NCBI RefSeq assembly: GCF_022605165.1
Contig: NC_063068.1
Location: 4,154,001 to 4,218,000, forward strand
Length of the DNA stretch: 64,000 nucleotides
Direction of reading: 5' to 3'
Source of the DNA: Purpureocillium takamizusanense
Taxonomy: Eukaryota > Ascomycota > Sordariomycetes > Hypocreales > Ophiocordycipitaceae
The notes under the pieces were generated by a model. That model was given only the letters and a program-made list of their open reading frames with translations. It did no database searches and was not told where the DNA came from. A program made the translations under genes and the position numbers. Shown here piece by piece: positions 1-11,347 of this stretch. How positions within the stretch are numbered: position 1 is the first letter of the stretch; each line of letters begins with the position of its first letter.

Positions 1-126
1 CACTTCGATTGGATCCAACCATCCAAAGAAATCCAACAGACATCGGTCCTCCCCCCCCCGCGTTGTGTTTTCCCATTTCCATCCTCGGCCGATTCATCAC
101 GTCCGCTGGCGTATTGACTTTTCAAA

Positions 127-1861
127 ATGAAGGGCGAGGTGAGTCCACCGCGCTTCGGCTTGTCGCGCCTGTGGCTGGCGGAGCCTCGCCAGCAACAAGT
201 GCCGTGACCGGCGTGCCCCTGAGCCAGCAGCTCCAACATCACCACCACCTGCTAACCACCGAACCCGTCGACAGATTCTTCACCTTCACCTGGGCCAGGC
301 TGGCACCCAGCTTGGTAACTCTGCCTGGGAGCTGTATGTGGTTCTTCCTTTCAAGCCCCGAGCCTGATTCACCCTCCGCACCCGCGAGCGCCGCGTAGAC
401 GGGACTGACCGTGGCGGCAACAGCTACCTCCTCGAGCATGGCCTTGGCCCCGATGGCCGCCCCGACCCCAATGCCAAGGATGTCGGCGACCCGGGATCTT
501 TCGAGACCTTCTTCACTGAGACCAGCGGCGGCAAGCACGTCCCTCGGTCCATCTTCATGGACCTCGACCCGTCTCCCATCGACGAGATCCGCACCGGCGC
601 CTACCGCCAGCTCTTCCACCCTGAGCTCCTCATCAGCGGCAAGGAAGATGCCGCCAACAACTACGCGCGAGGTCACTACACCATCGGCAAGGAGATGGTC
701 GATGACGTTATGGACCGCGTTCGTCGCGTTGCCGGTGAGTTTCCAACCCTTGCTTCGCCGTCAGGTGGCGGTTTGCGACGGCCACGCGCTGACCTTGCTT
801 GATTCGAAGACAACTGCCAATCGCTGCAGGGCTTTCTCATCTTCCACTCCTTCGGCGGTGGTACCGGCTCTGGCTTTGGTGCTCTGATGCTTGAGCGCCT
901 TGCTACCGAGTACGGCAAGAAGACGAAGCTCGAGTTCGCTGTTTACCCGTCTCCCCGCACCAACACAGCCGTTGTGGAGCCCTACAACGCCGTCCTGTCG
1001 ACGCATAGCACCATTGAGAACTCGGACTGCACCTTCCTTGTCGACAACGAGGCCGTCTACGATATCTGCCGCCGCAACCTCGACATCCCGCGGCCCTCGT
1101 ATGACCACCTCAACCGTCTGATTGCGCAGGTCGTCAGCTCCATCACCTCGTCTCTCCGTTTCGACGGTGCCCTCAACGTCGACCTGAACGAGTTCCAGAC
1201 CAACCTGGTCCCCTACCCGCGCATTCACTACCCGCTTATCAGCTACGCGCCCGTGGTCTCTGCGGCCAAGAGTGCGCACGAGGGCTTCAAAGTCCACGAC
1301 CTCACCTTCCAGTGTAAGTATCGAGGCTACCGCCAAGGGGTCATCAGAATCCAAGAAGAGGCCGGACGCTAACGCTAGCTCCCAGGCTTCGAGCCTAACA
1401 ACCAAATGGTGGTATGCGACCCGCGCAACGGAAAGTACATGGCTGTTGCCCTGCTGTACCGCGGCGACGTCGTCCCCCGCGACTGCACTGCCGCCATCGC
1501 CGCCGTCAAGGCCAAGGCCTCGTTCAATCTCGTTGAGTGGTGCCCTACCGGCTTCAAGCTTGGCATCAACTACCAGAAGCCAATGGCCGTTCCCGCTTCC
1601 GCAGAGGACGGTGGCCTCGCCTCCGTCGACCGATCCGTTTCCATGCTTTCCAACACCACCGCCATCGCCGAAGCCTGGTCCCGACTTGACCATAAGTTCG
1701 ACCTCATGCACAGCAAGCGCGCCTTTGTTCACTGGTATGTCGGCGAGGGTATGGAGGAGGGCGAGTTCACCGAGGCCCGGGAGGACCTTGCTGCTCTCGA
1801 GAAGGACTATGAAGAGGTCGCCGCCGACTCCTTTGAGCCCGAGGAGGAGGCTGAGTACTAG
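127..1861 (+). CDS. tubA: alpha-tubulin
   Basis: Alpha subunit of the tubulin heterodimer that polymerises into cytoplasmic and spindle microtubules. Five exons are read: 127-138, 275-333, 424-734, 810-1313 and 1386-1861, giving 453 aa, the usual alpha-tubulin length. Seen directly: the N-terminal MKGE followed across an intron by [20 protein letters not shown], the GTP-binding glycine loop GGGTGSG, and an acidic C-terminus ending EEEAEY with a terminal tyrosine, as expected of alpha-tubulin. The first exon is only 12 nt, so a plain ORF search misses the real start. All four introns are GT-AG with near-consensus donors (GTGAGT, GTATGT, GTGAGT, GTAAGT). Fungi often have two alpha-tubulins; which paralogue this is cannot be settled here. 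It converges on the Nop12-like gene downstream. Confidence 0.97.
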
Positions 1862-2494
1862 GCACCTGAAGCGACGTGCCATCAATACCACAGGCGGTCT
1901 AGAATTTCCCCTCTTTTTGATTTACACTGCGATGCGACTCTTTAGACGGTCCAGGGTATCCGCCGCGCTGGCGAGCTTTTCGTGCTCATGGCACGCTCTC
2001 AGGGCAGGGAGGGCGAGGCGAGACTGCGTGGCTCCCGCTTCTGCGGAAGCTGGCCCCTGGGTCCTTTCGGTAGATGATCTTTTGGTGTCGACCCTGGCGG
2101 ACGGACTTTCGAGGTCTACTTCAACGTCTTTAGTTTCTGTTCCGCTGGCAGGCAAGTGAGCAAGCAGGCAGAGAATTGTGTTGGTGATATCCTTTTTCTT
2201 CCCTTTTTGTTCCGGCTGGATCAAGGCTGTTGCGTGCGTGCGTGCGTGCGTGTAGGCTTGAATGGATGAATCATGCGTTGTAATGGTTTGCGCCTGTTTT
2301 ATGCCTTACAGTATGCCAGCCAGCCAAATTCTTTTAATCTCTGCGAAGCTCTGCTATGCCCTGCATATGATCGACCAAGGCAATGCCGTGTCACCTCATC
2401 CTGACCTGGCCTATGTATACTCCCTTGGCATCACGAGGCGCACCCGCCGCACCAATACCAGTTCCCACCACTACGTCGCTCCGCCATGTACGTT
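1862..2494. other. convergent intergenic region, 3' ends of tubulin and Nop12-like genes
   Basis: About 630 bp between the stop codons of two convergent genes. It should hold both 3' UTRs and polyadenylation sites. It contains a short TGCG tandem repeat (2231-2252). No ORF with recognisable protein features was seen. Confidence 0.6.
2231..2252. repeat. (TGCG)n microsatellite
   Basis: Five to six perfect copies of a TGCG unit in the probable 3' UTR of the alpha-tubulin gene. This is seen directly in the sequence, and such a run is likely to vary in length. Confidence 0.85.
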
Positions 2495-4322
2495 TCAGCT
2501 GGAGGGCTTGGTCTTCTTCCACTCCGCTGCCCTCCGCGCGCCTCGGTGAGTCGGCTTAGGCTTCTTGCCCTTGCCCTTCTTCCCAAACTTGAGGTCCTTG
2601 GGCCGGCCGTCCCTGGACGAGGCTCTCCTGCCCTCGAAGACGATCTGCTCCGGCGACTTCTTGCTGACGAGTGCGGCGGCGTTGGCGCCGTCCTTGCCAC
2701 CCCGCTGCATCTGCGCGGCGCCGGCGCGTCCGAGCAGCTTGCCGGCGCGTCCTGCGGCAGCCTGCTGCTCGGGGGTGATCTTGGGCCTGTAGCCCGTGCC
2801 GCCGCGCCCCTTGCTGTTGTCCGAGGCGTTGGCCTTGGCGCTGGCGCGCTCCTGGGCGAGGGCCGTCTTGCGAGGGTCCTTGGCGCGCGTCACGCGGAGC
2901 GGGCGAGGTAGCATGGGAGGGAATTTCTTGCCGTCGAGGAGCAGGGCCGACTCGACGTCGTTGCCGTCCTGGTTTTCGTTTAGCGATGTGAGCAAGGCAG
3001 TATGGGGGGCGAACAAGAGGGAGGCTGAAGCTTACGTAGAACTGAACGTACGCGAATCCCTTGCCGACTCTCGTCTTAGGATCCCGCACGACACGCACGT
3101 TCTCGACTTTGCCTTGCTTGCTGAACGTCCGCCAGAGGCCCTCCTCCACATCGGCAGGGACCTTGGTGCGCTTCTTCTCCACCGTCTTGCCGTCGCCGTC
3201 GGTGTTTAGAACAGTCTCATCGTCGACGAAGCCCAAATTGCCCACGAAGATGCACCTACGGTGGTCCATGGGGCTAGGATGGGCGACGCTGTCTACCCTG
3301 ATGTGACGGCCCAGAACCTCGCTGCCATTGAGCTCCGAGACGATCCGGCGAGCGGCGGCCGTCGAGGAGAAGACAGCATATGCATTGGTGGATTTGGTCG
3401 TGGCGGTCATGAGAGACTTGGTGATGTAGGCTGCGCGCTTCGGCATGGAGCCAGTAGAGAAAGCGACGGATCGGAATCGCAGTGACTCGAGCTTCTGGGG
3501 AGGGGAATCGTTCGGGTTGAGGGCAGACGACAGATGGTTCATCAGAGCCCTTTTCGCCTTCTTGTCCGAGATGGCTTCGGAGGAGACATTGCCGAGGAAG
3601 ACGGTCCGGGAGGCCCGTTCCACGTCAGTCGTATTGGGGTCCTTAGCCAGCGACTCGTGCACGGGTACGTCTTCGTCGTCAACGGAAGGTTGGTCTTGCT
3701 CGGTGCGCCCGCCCTTGAATCGTTTCGACTCATGCTCGGGAGCGTCATCCTTGGACATTTCGGCTAGATACTTGGCCTCGAGCTCATCGTTGTCGTCCTT
3801 TCTCTTGCGCTTTCGCTCCCTCCGGGCCTTGGGAGCCTCTACTGCTTCCGCTTCCGTAACCGTCCGCAGTTGGTCGTCCACGGTAGCTTCCTTTTCGCCC
3901 TCATTCTCGTTGACTTCATTGTCGTCGCCCTTGGGGGACGTGTCGTCGCTGCCGGATTCATCGTCGTCTTCGTAGTCGAGCTCCTCGCTAATCTCAGACA
4001 ACACCTCGTCATCACCGTCCTCGTCGTCACCGACGACGGGCTTGGACTTGGGCTCAGACGGCGCAGAGTAGCGAGACTTTGGAGGTGCCGCGACTGGTCC
4101 GGCCTGGGTTGCACGGGCTGTCAGCGACTGGGGCTGGCGGACGGGAGCAGGCGCCGACAACTTACACTGGAGGCAAAGAGGGCATCGAGGGTGGGGTCTA
4201 TGGCCTTGGAGGCGACGCCCAGCGCAGAGACTGTTCTGAGGTAATTGTCAGCCAAAAGAGAACGGAGACGAATAATAGGAGCTTTCCGGACGCTGCCGCA
4301 GCTCGACGTACTTTTTTGGCAT
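2495..4322 (-). CDS. nop12: Nop12-like nucleolar RNA-binding protein
   Basis: Probable nucleolar RRM protein needed for large-subunit pre-rRNA processing. The spliced model on the minus strand is 4322-4312 (11 nt), 4235-4166, 4103-3036 and 2968-2495, giving 540 aa. Residues about 28-190 are acidic and low complexity ([17 protein letters not shown]) with a basic [11 protein letters not shown] patch. RRM1 starts near residue 193 (RTVFLGNV) and RRM2 near 310 (CIFVGNLGF as RNP2, KGFAYVQFY as RNP1). The second RRM is interrupted by an intron after QFY and resumes with [20 protein letters not shown], a conserved Nop12 stretch. The C-terminus is Lys/Arg/Gly-rich. The start is chosen because MPKK joins in frame to [20 protein letters not shown] across an 11-nt first exon with a GTACGT donor. 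An unspliced ORF through 2556-4160 is a read-through artefact. Confidence 0.9.
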
Positions 4323-5136
4323 CTTGAGCGCTGGCGGGTGCTGGGAAATCGCACCGACGTGATCGCACGGGAAAAAAATCAGGGCCTGCACTTGGCGCGC
4401 GCTGATGTTCCCCCAAAACTTTTGGGCGAGTCCGGACTGGGTCCTGCGGGCGCCGCCTACCCGCTAAAAGCGGGAAAGCCAATGGGAGCCCACTCGGTCA
4501 GTTGGAGACGCTGCGTCACTCCGCGGCTGGCCGCTAGGTACCAAGGTACCTAGGTATTTCTGCCACCGCCCACCACCGGCTGCTTCACCGCCTTTGGTCC
4601 GTCCAGCCCGCTCTCGGCTGGTTTTTGGTGCGCGCCTCAGTCGGTCGGTCGGTCGCAGCTGCCCGCAGAATGGAACGCACCCCAGCACCCAGTCAGGGCC
4701 CCAGCGGAGGTACTTTGCCCGCACCAGCAACACGCGAAGTGACCTGGGTACCCGCCTTCCTCCCTCTCGCTTCGCTTCTTCCCTCCCATCCTCTTCCTCC
4801 TCTCTCTCCTCCTGCTCCAGCCAGCCCGCGCACACCCTCCACAGCCCATGTCTTTTCTCTGCCCTTGTGCAACTCTGGCGACCGCATTCCAAGCTGCATC
4901 TTGACCACTGCGCCTGCCGCAGCCCTCGCGGCACCTGATCACGGGTCCGACTTTGCGTGCCGCTGATCTGCACGCAGCTCCAGCCTGGCCCTCTGCGCCG
5001 ACGTTGGACTCTTGCCCGACCGCTCAGTGCCGCCACGACCTCTCGACCGATAAGAAAACCCACGCTGTACAGCCGCGATCCGTCTGCGGATTGGAAGCCT
5101 CGCACGACCTGATACCATCGCCACCTTGGCAGGGCC
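4323..5136. promoter_or_regulatory. divergent promoter region, Nop12-like / Dep1-like genes
   Basis: About 810 bp between two divergently transcribed genes, so it should hold both promoters. A CCAAT pentamer is present at 4479-4483. A palindromic GGTACC...GGTACCTAGGTA cluster lies at 4537-4557. The right half is CT-rich, typical of a fungal 5' leader before the Dep1-like start. No protein-coding signal was found. Confidence 0.5.
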
Positions 5137-7279
5137 ATGGCGGCTACAGCTTCAGCTTCTGCCACCCAGTCACCCGCGGGGCCTGGTGTGGCGGACCTCG
5201 AGGACAGCAACGTCTCCAGCCCTCTGAGCGAGGTCGACGACGGCGATACCAATGACGGCGATATTGAACGTATGCATCTCGACTCCCGCGGCGACGATGG
5301 CGACAATTCCAGCGCCAGCGGCGACGAGCGCCCGGACGCACGCCACGACGGCTCCGACTCTGACAGCGCCCTGTCCGACGCCGCGTCGGACGTCCATTCC
5401 GATGCCAACGACACCGAGGCGGAGACAGAACGACTGTATGACACTCCCAAGAACCAGAGACAGAGAGACGTGCTCGTCGATCAATTCAACAACGGCCAGG
5501 TCTTTGAGCACACGCCGAGCAAGCTCCGCCGGACCACTCGCGCCGCTGGCGAGCACGCCGACGATGAGTCTGTCTCGGGTGACGATGCCTCGGTCCCCTC
5601 TAGCCACGCTGTAGGAGACGAGTCGCCTGCAAAACCAGCCACAACAAATAATACGAGCGTTGACGAGGACGTCAAGCAGGACGCGCACGAGCGCAAGCGC
5701 AAGCGCTCTCCTCTCGCCGATCAATCTGAGTCGGACCAGCCGCTTAGAAAGCGTACTGGGTCCGTCGCGGCGGGCGACGCAGATGGTGACGATGATTTGC
5801 CCATGAATGAAGATGACACACCCTCGGTGATCCCGCTTAGCGGACAACAGTCTGGGGGCGAGGACGAGGAAAGCGGTCCGCCTTCCCGCCGAGACACAAC
5901 GGCCGAAGGAGAAGCGCGACCGGCGAAGAAGTCCACGCGTAGCTCTCTTAAGAGAAAAGGCCTTGCTGTGGACGATGCGACTGGCGAGGTGGACAGCGAT
6001 GCTCGCGACGATCAAGCCGATGCCACTGCCGGGGACGAAACCGAACAGCCCGAAGACGAACCGGACGCGGATGTGGACGAGGAAGCAGATGCCGCAGCCA
6101 AAAACATCGAAGAAAGTAAGTTTTACTGTCTCAAGCCCAGCTTCTCGGGCGACGCTAACCTGCCGAGCAGTGGAACGAAAGACTGCCGCCTTCAAAGACT
6201 GGACGCATATCGAGGAAATGTTCAGTATTTTCAGGGAAAGGTACATGTTCCTTCTATTGATAACACGTCGCCGTGATGTTGACTTTGAGTTATAGGCTTT
6301 ATAAAGATCGCCTTCGCCGACTCGAGGAGGAAGAGCAGTCCCTCCTGGCCGATGAACCCACCCATCCAGAGTACCTCAACATGAAGAAATGTATCGATGA
6401 TCGGCTCAACAAACGAAAGCAAGAGATCAAGACCGAATTCGACTACCGCATGAAAGCACACGAGCGCCGAGCGGTTGCTCAGCGAGCGCAGATCTGGAGC
6501 CAATTCTACCAGGCTATTCGTGAAAGGCGGGAGCTGGCACTGGAGAGGCTGAACCAGCAGTGGTACGAAGTCCAGAGCGCCAGGCGCAAAGCGCATAGCT
6601 TGCCCGACTACGGCTTGCTGTTCCCCAAGGACCCGGCGCAGCGAGTAAGGAACGCCGTTGCATATAATACTGAGGTGTCGACGCTTGCTGGCCTAGCCAA
6701 GTATGAGGGCTTCCCCGGGGGCCCCGAGCTCAGAGGCGCATCGACAGCAGAGGTGGATGCGGATTTCAGTGCCATTGAGGTAGGAGATTGAGCCCTCGTT
6801 GCAACTCTGAATCTGCATCTGACCTGGTCCCACAGCAAGTACGACGCAATCGGCACAGGCCGCCGCCGCCGCCACCCCCAGCGGCGACAGTCCAAACGCG
6901 CGAGGAATACCACCACGGACCCCCAACATTTAGTCGACTTGGACCCGCGGGCGAGCAGTTCATTAAGGACACGCCGTGGGCGAACCCAAATCACTCAGCA
7001 CATAAGCAGTATCAGCCGAACCACGCCCCGCCGGGTTCTCGACCCGAACCTTCGACTGCCGCCGGGCCGACGGTTCAGCCACCCAACGGACCACCGCCTG
7101 CCGACGTCAAAGCTGCGTTTGACGGGCAGCCCGCGGCTCGCCGATCGCCTGCCATGTCAAGCCGAATCTCCGAGTCGCCGGATATGACACGAAGCAAGCT
7201 GAACTCAACCTCTCACCCCATGAAGCGGGTGGGAAGCATACCGAACCTCGGCCGGGGTCCGAAAACTGCGGCTGCTTGA
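5137..7279 (+). CDS. dep1: Sds3-like family transcriptional regulator (Dep1-like, Rpd3L complex)
   Basis: Probable subunit of the Rpd3L histone deacetylase corepressor, acting in the nucleus. Four exons: 5137-6115, 6171-6240, 6296-6779 and 6836-7279, giving 658 aa. Residues 1-326 are highly acidic and disordered, with several basic NLS-like clusters (RKRKRS, KKSTRSSLKRK). The Sds3-like fold begins at about residue 327 with ERKTAAFKDWTHIEEMFSIF, runs across a short 70-nt exon into LYKDRLRRLEEEEQSL, and continues as a long charged coiled coil to about residue 460. The C-terminal exon is Pro/Ser-rich and ends SIPNLGRGPKTAAA. The reading frame stays open into the last intron and stops at once, but splicing GAG|CAA (intron 6780-6835) restores a long conserved-looking tail. 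Dep1 rather than Sds3 is chosen from the long acidic N-terminus; this assignment is inferred. Confidence 0.82.
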
Positions 7280-7867
7280 TGGACGACTACTCATGATTTA
7301 TGTCGATTGGGCTTTAAAGCCTCTTGACTTTTGTTGGCGATTAGATTTGTCACGCGGCCAGTACGAGCCATTGGAGGCCTTGATACCCCGGAGGAACTGT
7401 TGGCTTTCCGCATTTTGTGCATTTTGCACACATCGACTATGTTGTGCCTGGTCTTGGGCATCAGGATGACGGTCAGGTTGGGTTGGAGAACAGGTGGGCA
7501 CGTGCTTGACCTGACGCACAAGCGGGACATGATCATTGTACGGAAGACATGGGGCTGCTTGACACGACTTGCCCTTTGTACAAACGGACTGTACCGTGAT
7601 TGAGGCGTTACTCGTACAAATTGTGGGAAAGGGTACATGCTGGGTATTGTACATGATATATGAAATTTTGAACCGCCTAGGCGGTGATTGTGAGGATGGG
7701 AGATGGCATGAATGAGGAACACCGCGCTAGGCGTTGCTGGTGTCAAAAAGGCTGGCTGACCCTACCGCTCGTGATCGAGAGTGCAGTGTCCTTCGATGAG
7801 GCGGCAGTCCCATCATATGACTTTGTGATGAGGTATCTGCATCGCTTCTGCTGTAGTGGTGGCGACG
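7280..7867. other. convergent intergenic region, Dep1-like / Coa3
   Basis: About 590 bp between the stop codons of two convergent genes. Open frames of 90-150 codons occur on both strands, but none has a recognisable motif. They are read as 3' UTR sequence. Confidence 0.5.
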
Positions 7868-8224
7868 TTACTTGGCCGTTGTGGGTTTCCTCGGAGCCTC
7901 GGGGACCTTGACGTCTTCAAAGTCATCCTGTCCGACTGCGTTTAGTGTGTAGTAGTCTGGAAGCCTGGTGGTCAGCTCATTTGCTGCAGCGGCGCGGACG
8001 GTTGTCGGTCCCCAGAGGAGCAAACATACATATGCCTCCGACGATGGCCATCAGGCCCAGCCCCGTGACGGTGTTCTTGACGAGATATGGCCGCCTGGCG
8101 CGGATGAGGGCCTGGCCTTGGCGCAGCCGGCGGTCGTAGTAGGTTGAGTGCGCTCTGTGGCGGGACGGGTCAGCTTGACATGCGCTCTTCTGCCGGGAAG
8201 AGTTTCAGGCGCTTACCCAGGCAT
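7868..8224 (-). CDS. coa3: cytochrome c oxidase assembly factor 3, mitochondrial
   Basis: Small inner-membrane protein of the Coa3/CCDC56 family that, with Cox14, helps regulate Cox1 translation and early complex IV assembly. Spliced on the minus strand from 8224-8217 (8 nt), 8154-8030 and 7956-7868, giving 73 aa. No single exon is long enough to stand out as an ORF. Seen in the product: MPGAHSTYYDRRLRQGQ, then the family signature ALIRARRPYLVKNTVTG, a single membrane segment (LGLMAIVGGIYYYTL), and the conserved AVGQDDFEDVKVP near the C-terminus. The 8-nt first exon (ATGCCTGG with a GTAAGC donor) is the least certain part; an alternative upstream 5' exon is possible. It is divergent from the Pta1-like gene. 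Confidence 0.88.
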
Positions 8225-8911
8225 CTTTGGCGTCGCGGAACCCTGAGAAAGGAGCGCCTGTAAGTCAGAGAGATGTAGTTGGAACTCTGCGAACAATGTC
8301 GTCGGCGAGATCCACGCGAAGATGGGCCGCCCAGGGATTCCGCCGGCGAAAGGTCGGCTGAATGCTGTTCCTTTGACTCAGTAGTTACGGCAGGTACGTC
8401 TCGGTGTCGGCTTGCCTGTTGGGGGGGGGGGCAGAGGTACCTTGGTACCTAGGGGGGTGGGGCGTGGATCCGCGTCAACTGCACCTCACCAAACCTTGCT
8501 TGCCTTTGCTCACCAGCTTTCTCCTGTCACATCGCTGTCCGCAAACCTCACCAACCGCAACTTGCGCACCTCCTGGCGACGACTTGCATCGATCGCCGAT
8601 TGGTCGCGCGCCGCTAGTAGCTGCGATTCTGGCGACTCGCTCTTGATCGTTTGCCAGCGGGAATTGAAGCGGCATTGATGGGCATGCGACCTGCTCGCGA
8701 GAGCTGAGAGCACTTGACTCCCTGACAGCACGTCGCGCGTCCCGACCAGCAGCTCCCGGCCTGGCGCCTTCGATAACCCACGTTTCGAAGCTGGCTGGTG
8801 ACGTCCAGATGCTCGTCCGTCTTTGAGCTTCAACGTTGGTACGATTTCGCCTCCTCTTAGCGACACGAACCGCGAGGCTACCGCGTTGCTGGCACCGACC
8901 CTTTGCCCGCC
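8225..8911. promoter_or_regulatory. divergent promoter region, Coa3 / Pta1-like genes
   Basis: About 690 bp between two divergent gene starts. Seen: an ATTGG (reverse CCAAT) at 8599-8603, a run of G near 8421-8430 and an inverted GGTACC/TACCTAGG cluster at 8436-8453. No coding signal was found. It should carry both promoters. Confidence 0.5.
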
Positions 8912-11347
8912 ATGGCCACCGCCACCACCCTATCCGTTCCCGACCAGGTTCGGCAACTCGATGATGCCCGTAAACTCGTCCTCGGCGACGTTAAATACTA
9001 CCCGAGCGTAGTGAGGGGCATCATTCCCATCATTGGGCCCTCTGCGCCGGTAGAGCTCCGACGATGGGGCGCCGACTTCCTGGCCGAGGCCTTCTCGACC
9101 CCTGCGCTGCCCAACGGGGAGAAAGAGACGATGCAGCCATATGTTCTCACGACACTGGAATCTCTACTCGAGAGCGATAGACAAGATTGGCTGGTCTTGC
9201 GAAGCGTGATACAGGCAGCAGCTAGCATATATCCCCTTGCCATGCGATGGATGTTCGTCAGCCCTATTGGCAGTGGCCCGCCGCTGCTTGAAGCAAGATC
9301 AAAACTAATCAATGTATTTTACCAGCATCAACAACGGCTATGACACCGTGACGTGGGAGCGAATGGTGGTGATCAAGCAGAGGATACTGCGGATATGGGA
9401 CACCGCACCCCCTTCCGTCAGGATCAGTTGCATCAAGTTTGCTCAACGTGTCGTGCTCGCCCAGACCGTCGCGTCCAATGCCGAATTTCGTGTATGCGTG
9501 CCCCTCCCAAGCCAATACCACGTGCCCTACTGATGAAGCGTTTGCGTGTAGTATGGCGGAACTCTCGACGTTTCTCTCGACAAGGTCCCGCCGAACCATC
9601 AGTCGCTCGACTCTCGAAATCTGGAGGCCGAAGCGACAGGCCTGCTAGACCGCATGCTGAGCGTGTTGCAGGAGAGCAGGTAAGACGACTTGTCGAATGT
9701 TTGTATATGCGTTCTCGGCGCTGATGGTTTGCATAGCGATGCGCTCATTGTCGATGCGACGCTCAACTGCTTGTCAATCCTCGTTCGCACCCGACCCGCC
9801 ACGTCGGGGCGAATTCTCAATGCCCTGCTGAACTTCAACCCCCTTCACGCCGCTACGTCGCCCATGACATCCAGGAACAAGGTCATGGTAAAATCGATGG
9901 AGAAGACCGCACGAATGCTTCTGCTCCACCTCACTAAGAGAGACCCGCACAACCCCATGGCACCTCGAATACAACAACACCTGGAGCGCATGGTGCGAAG
10001 CGTCACGGAACTTTTCGACGAGTCGAGTAAGAAGCGTCCGTTGGAGGCGCAGCAGCATGACGGCCTTGATGCCAAGCGGCAGCGTGTTGCGGGCTCACAT
10101 GCTCCGATCCCGCCGCTCGGCCCTGGCCCGCATAGCCTGGGAGACGTCTTCACACTGATCACCAACGATGAATTGAAGAGCTTCGACATCTCGCAACTGC
10201 CCCTCGGCTTGGTTGCCAAGGTCTCGGTGACGGCACTGGCCGGGCTCGAGCCCGAGCTGTTGACCAAGGCCGCCGACGCGGTCCGTAGGCGACTCCATGA
10301 TCTAGCCACGGCGCCTGCCCCCGAGCTAAACCCTAATACGGCACCGTTGGGCGTGGACGACGACGACGACGACTATGAGCCGGACTTTTACCAGGCTGAG
10401 GATACGGAGCAAATCCTCAACAAACTGGACGGCGCGTCGTCGGCGCCCGAGCCGATGGCATTGGACGGCAGCTTGGCCCTGGCCTCTTTCAGTCTTCCGC
10501 AGCCGCCAGAGCTCTCAGCAGAGACGGCACTCAGCGCAGGAAGCGGAACGGTGACCCGAGTCCTGGAGATGATGAAGTCGCTCGAGGAGCCAGCGGTTAA
10601 GAAGGACAAGGCTGGGTACAATCGGCTGGCAGCAAGCTCTGGCACACGAGACGCTTGGATGTCCATCTTGACGCGGCTAGGTACGCGGTCTTCGGCAGGC
10701 CTCGAGGACGTGTCCGTCAAAGGCGAAGACGACGACACACGACGACCCGAGGGACTCAGCGACAATGTACGAGAGCTGTTGTACAACTACATCATGGAGG
10801 ACTTCCGGAGGCACATTGACGTTGCCGTGTCGTGGTTGTGCGAGGAGTGGTACAACGACAAAATTCAACGGAAGCGGGGAGACAAGCACCCCGTGCGATA
10901 TGAGAAGTGCACGCTGCGGCTCATTGACGGGTTCCTTCCTTACCTGCACCCGCAGGACAAGGTGTTGACGCGCTTCCTGAGCGAGATCCCCGAGCTGAAC
11001 CCGACGATGCTGTCGCGGATCAAGCACATGTGCCGCGACCCCAGCGTTACGCAGCTAGCGTTGACGAGCTTGCTGTACCTGGTCATCATGCGGCCGCCCA
11101 TCAAGGAGAGTGCGCTGGATACGGTGCAGGACATTTGGACCGAGTGTAAGTGAAGAGAGCGAGCGAGCACCACCCTTTGGCGGCTTGAAATGCGTTGACT
11201 GACGGGGCGATGTCTACAGTCGAGGATGCTCGGCCGATGGCTGGCAAATATCTAGCAAAGTACAGACCTGGATTCCTGGAGGCGGCCAACAACAACAACA
11301 GCAAGACGGAGGCGGATGGGGCTACTCCGGCGGCCGTCGCAGCATGA
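8912..11347 (+). CDS. pta1: Pta1/symplekin-like mRNA cleavage and polyadenylation factor subunit
   Basis: Scaffold subunit of the cleavage and polyadenylation factor, nuclear. Five exons: 8912-9252, 9326-9491, 9552-9679, 9737-11145 and 11220-11347, giving 723 aa. The N-terminal part is helical and HEAT-like: VRQLDDARKLVLGDVKYYP, SVIQAAASIYPLAMRW, then WERMVVIKQRILRIWDTAPP and ISCIKFAQRVVLAQT, the run typical of the symplekin/Pta1 N-terminal domain. After an acidic linker (DDDDDDYEPDFY), the C-terminal part has FLSEIPELNPTMLSRIKHMC and other features of the family C-terminus. The first intron uses a weak GTTCGT donor (9253); without it the frame runs into a stop at 9343. The last exon adds WTEFEDARPMAGKYLAKYRP and an Asn/Ala-rich tail. 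Confidence 0.9.

Noticed and set aside
761..1891. 376-codon open frame on the minus strand across the alpha-tubulin gene
   Set aside because: It is antisense to conserved tubulin exons and results from their codon bias. It shows no protein motif.
2556..4160. 534-codon unspliced reading of the Nop12-like gene
   Set aside because: After the RRM2 QFY it runs through an intron into an Arg/Gln-rich frame; splicing at 3035/2968 restores the conserved sequence.
5170..6246. 358-codon open frame antisense to the Dep1-like gene
   Set aside because: It is the reverse reading of an acidic low-complexity region and has no independent support.
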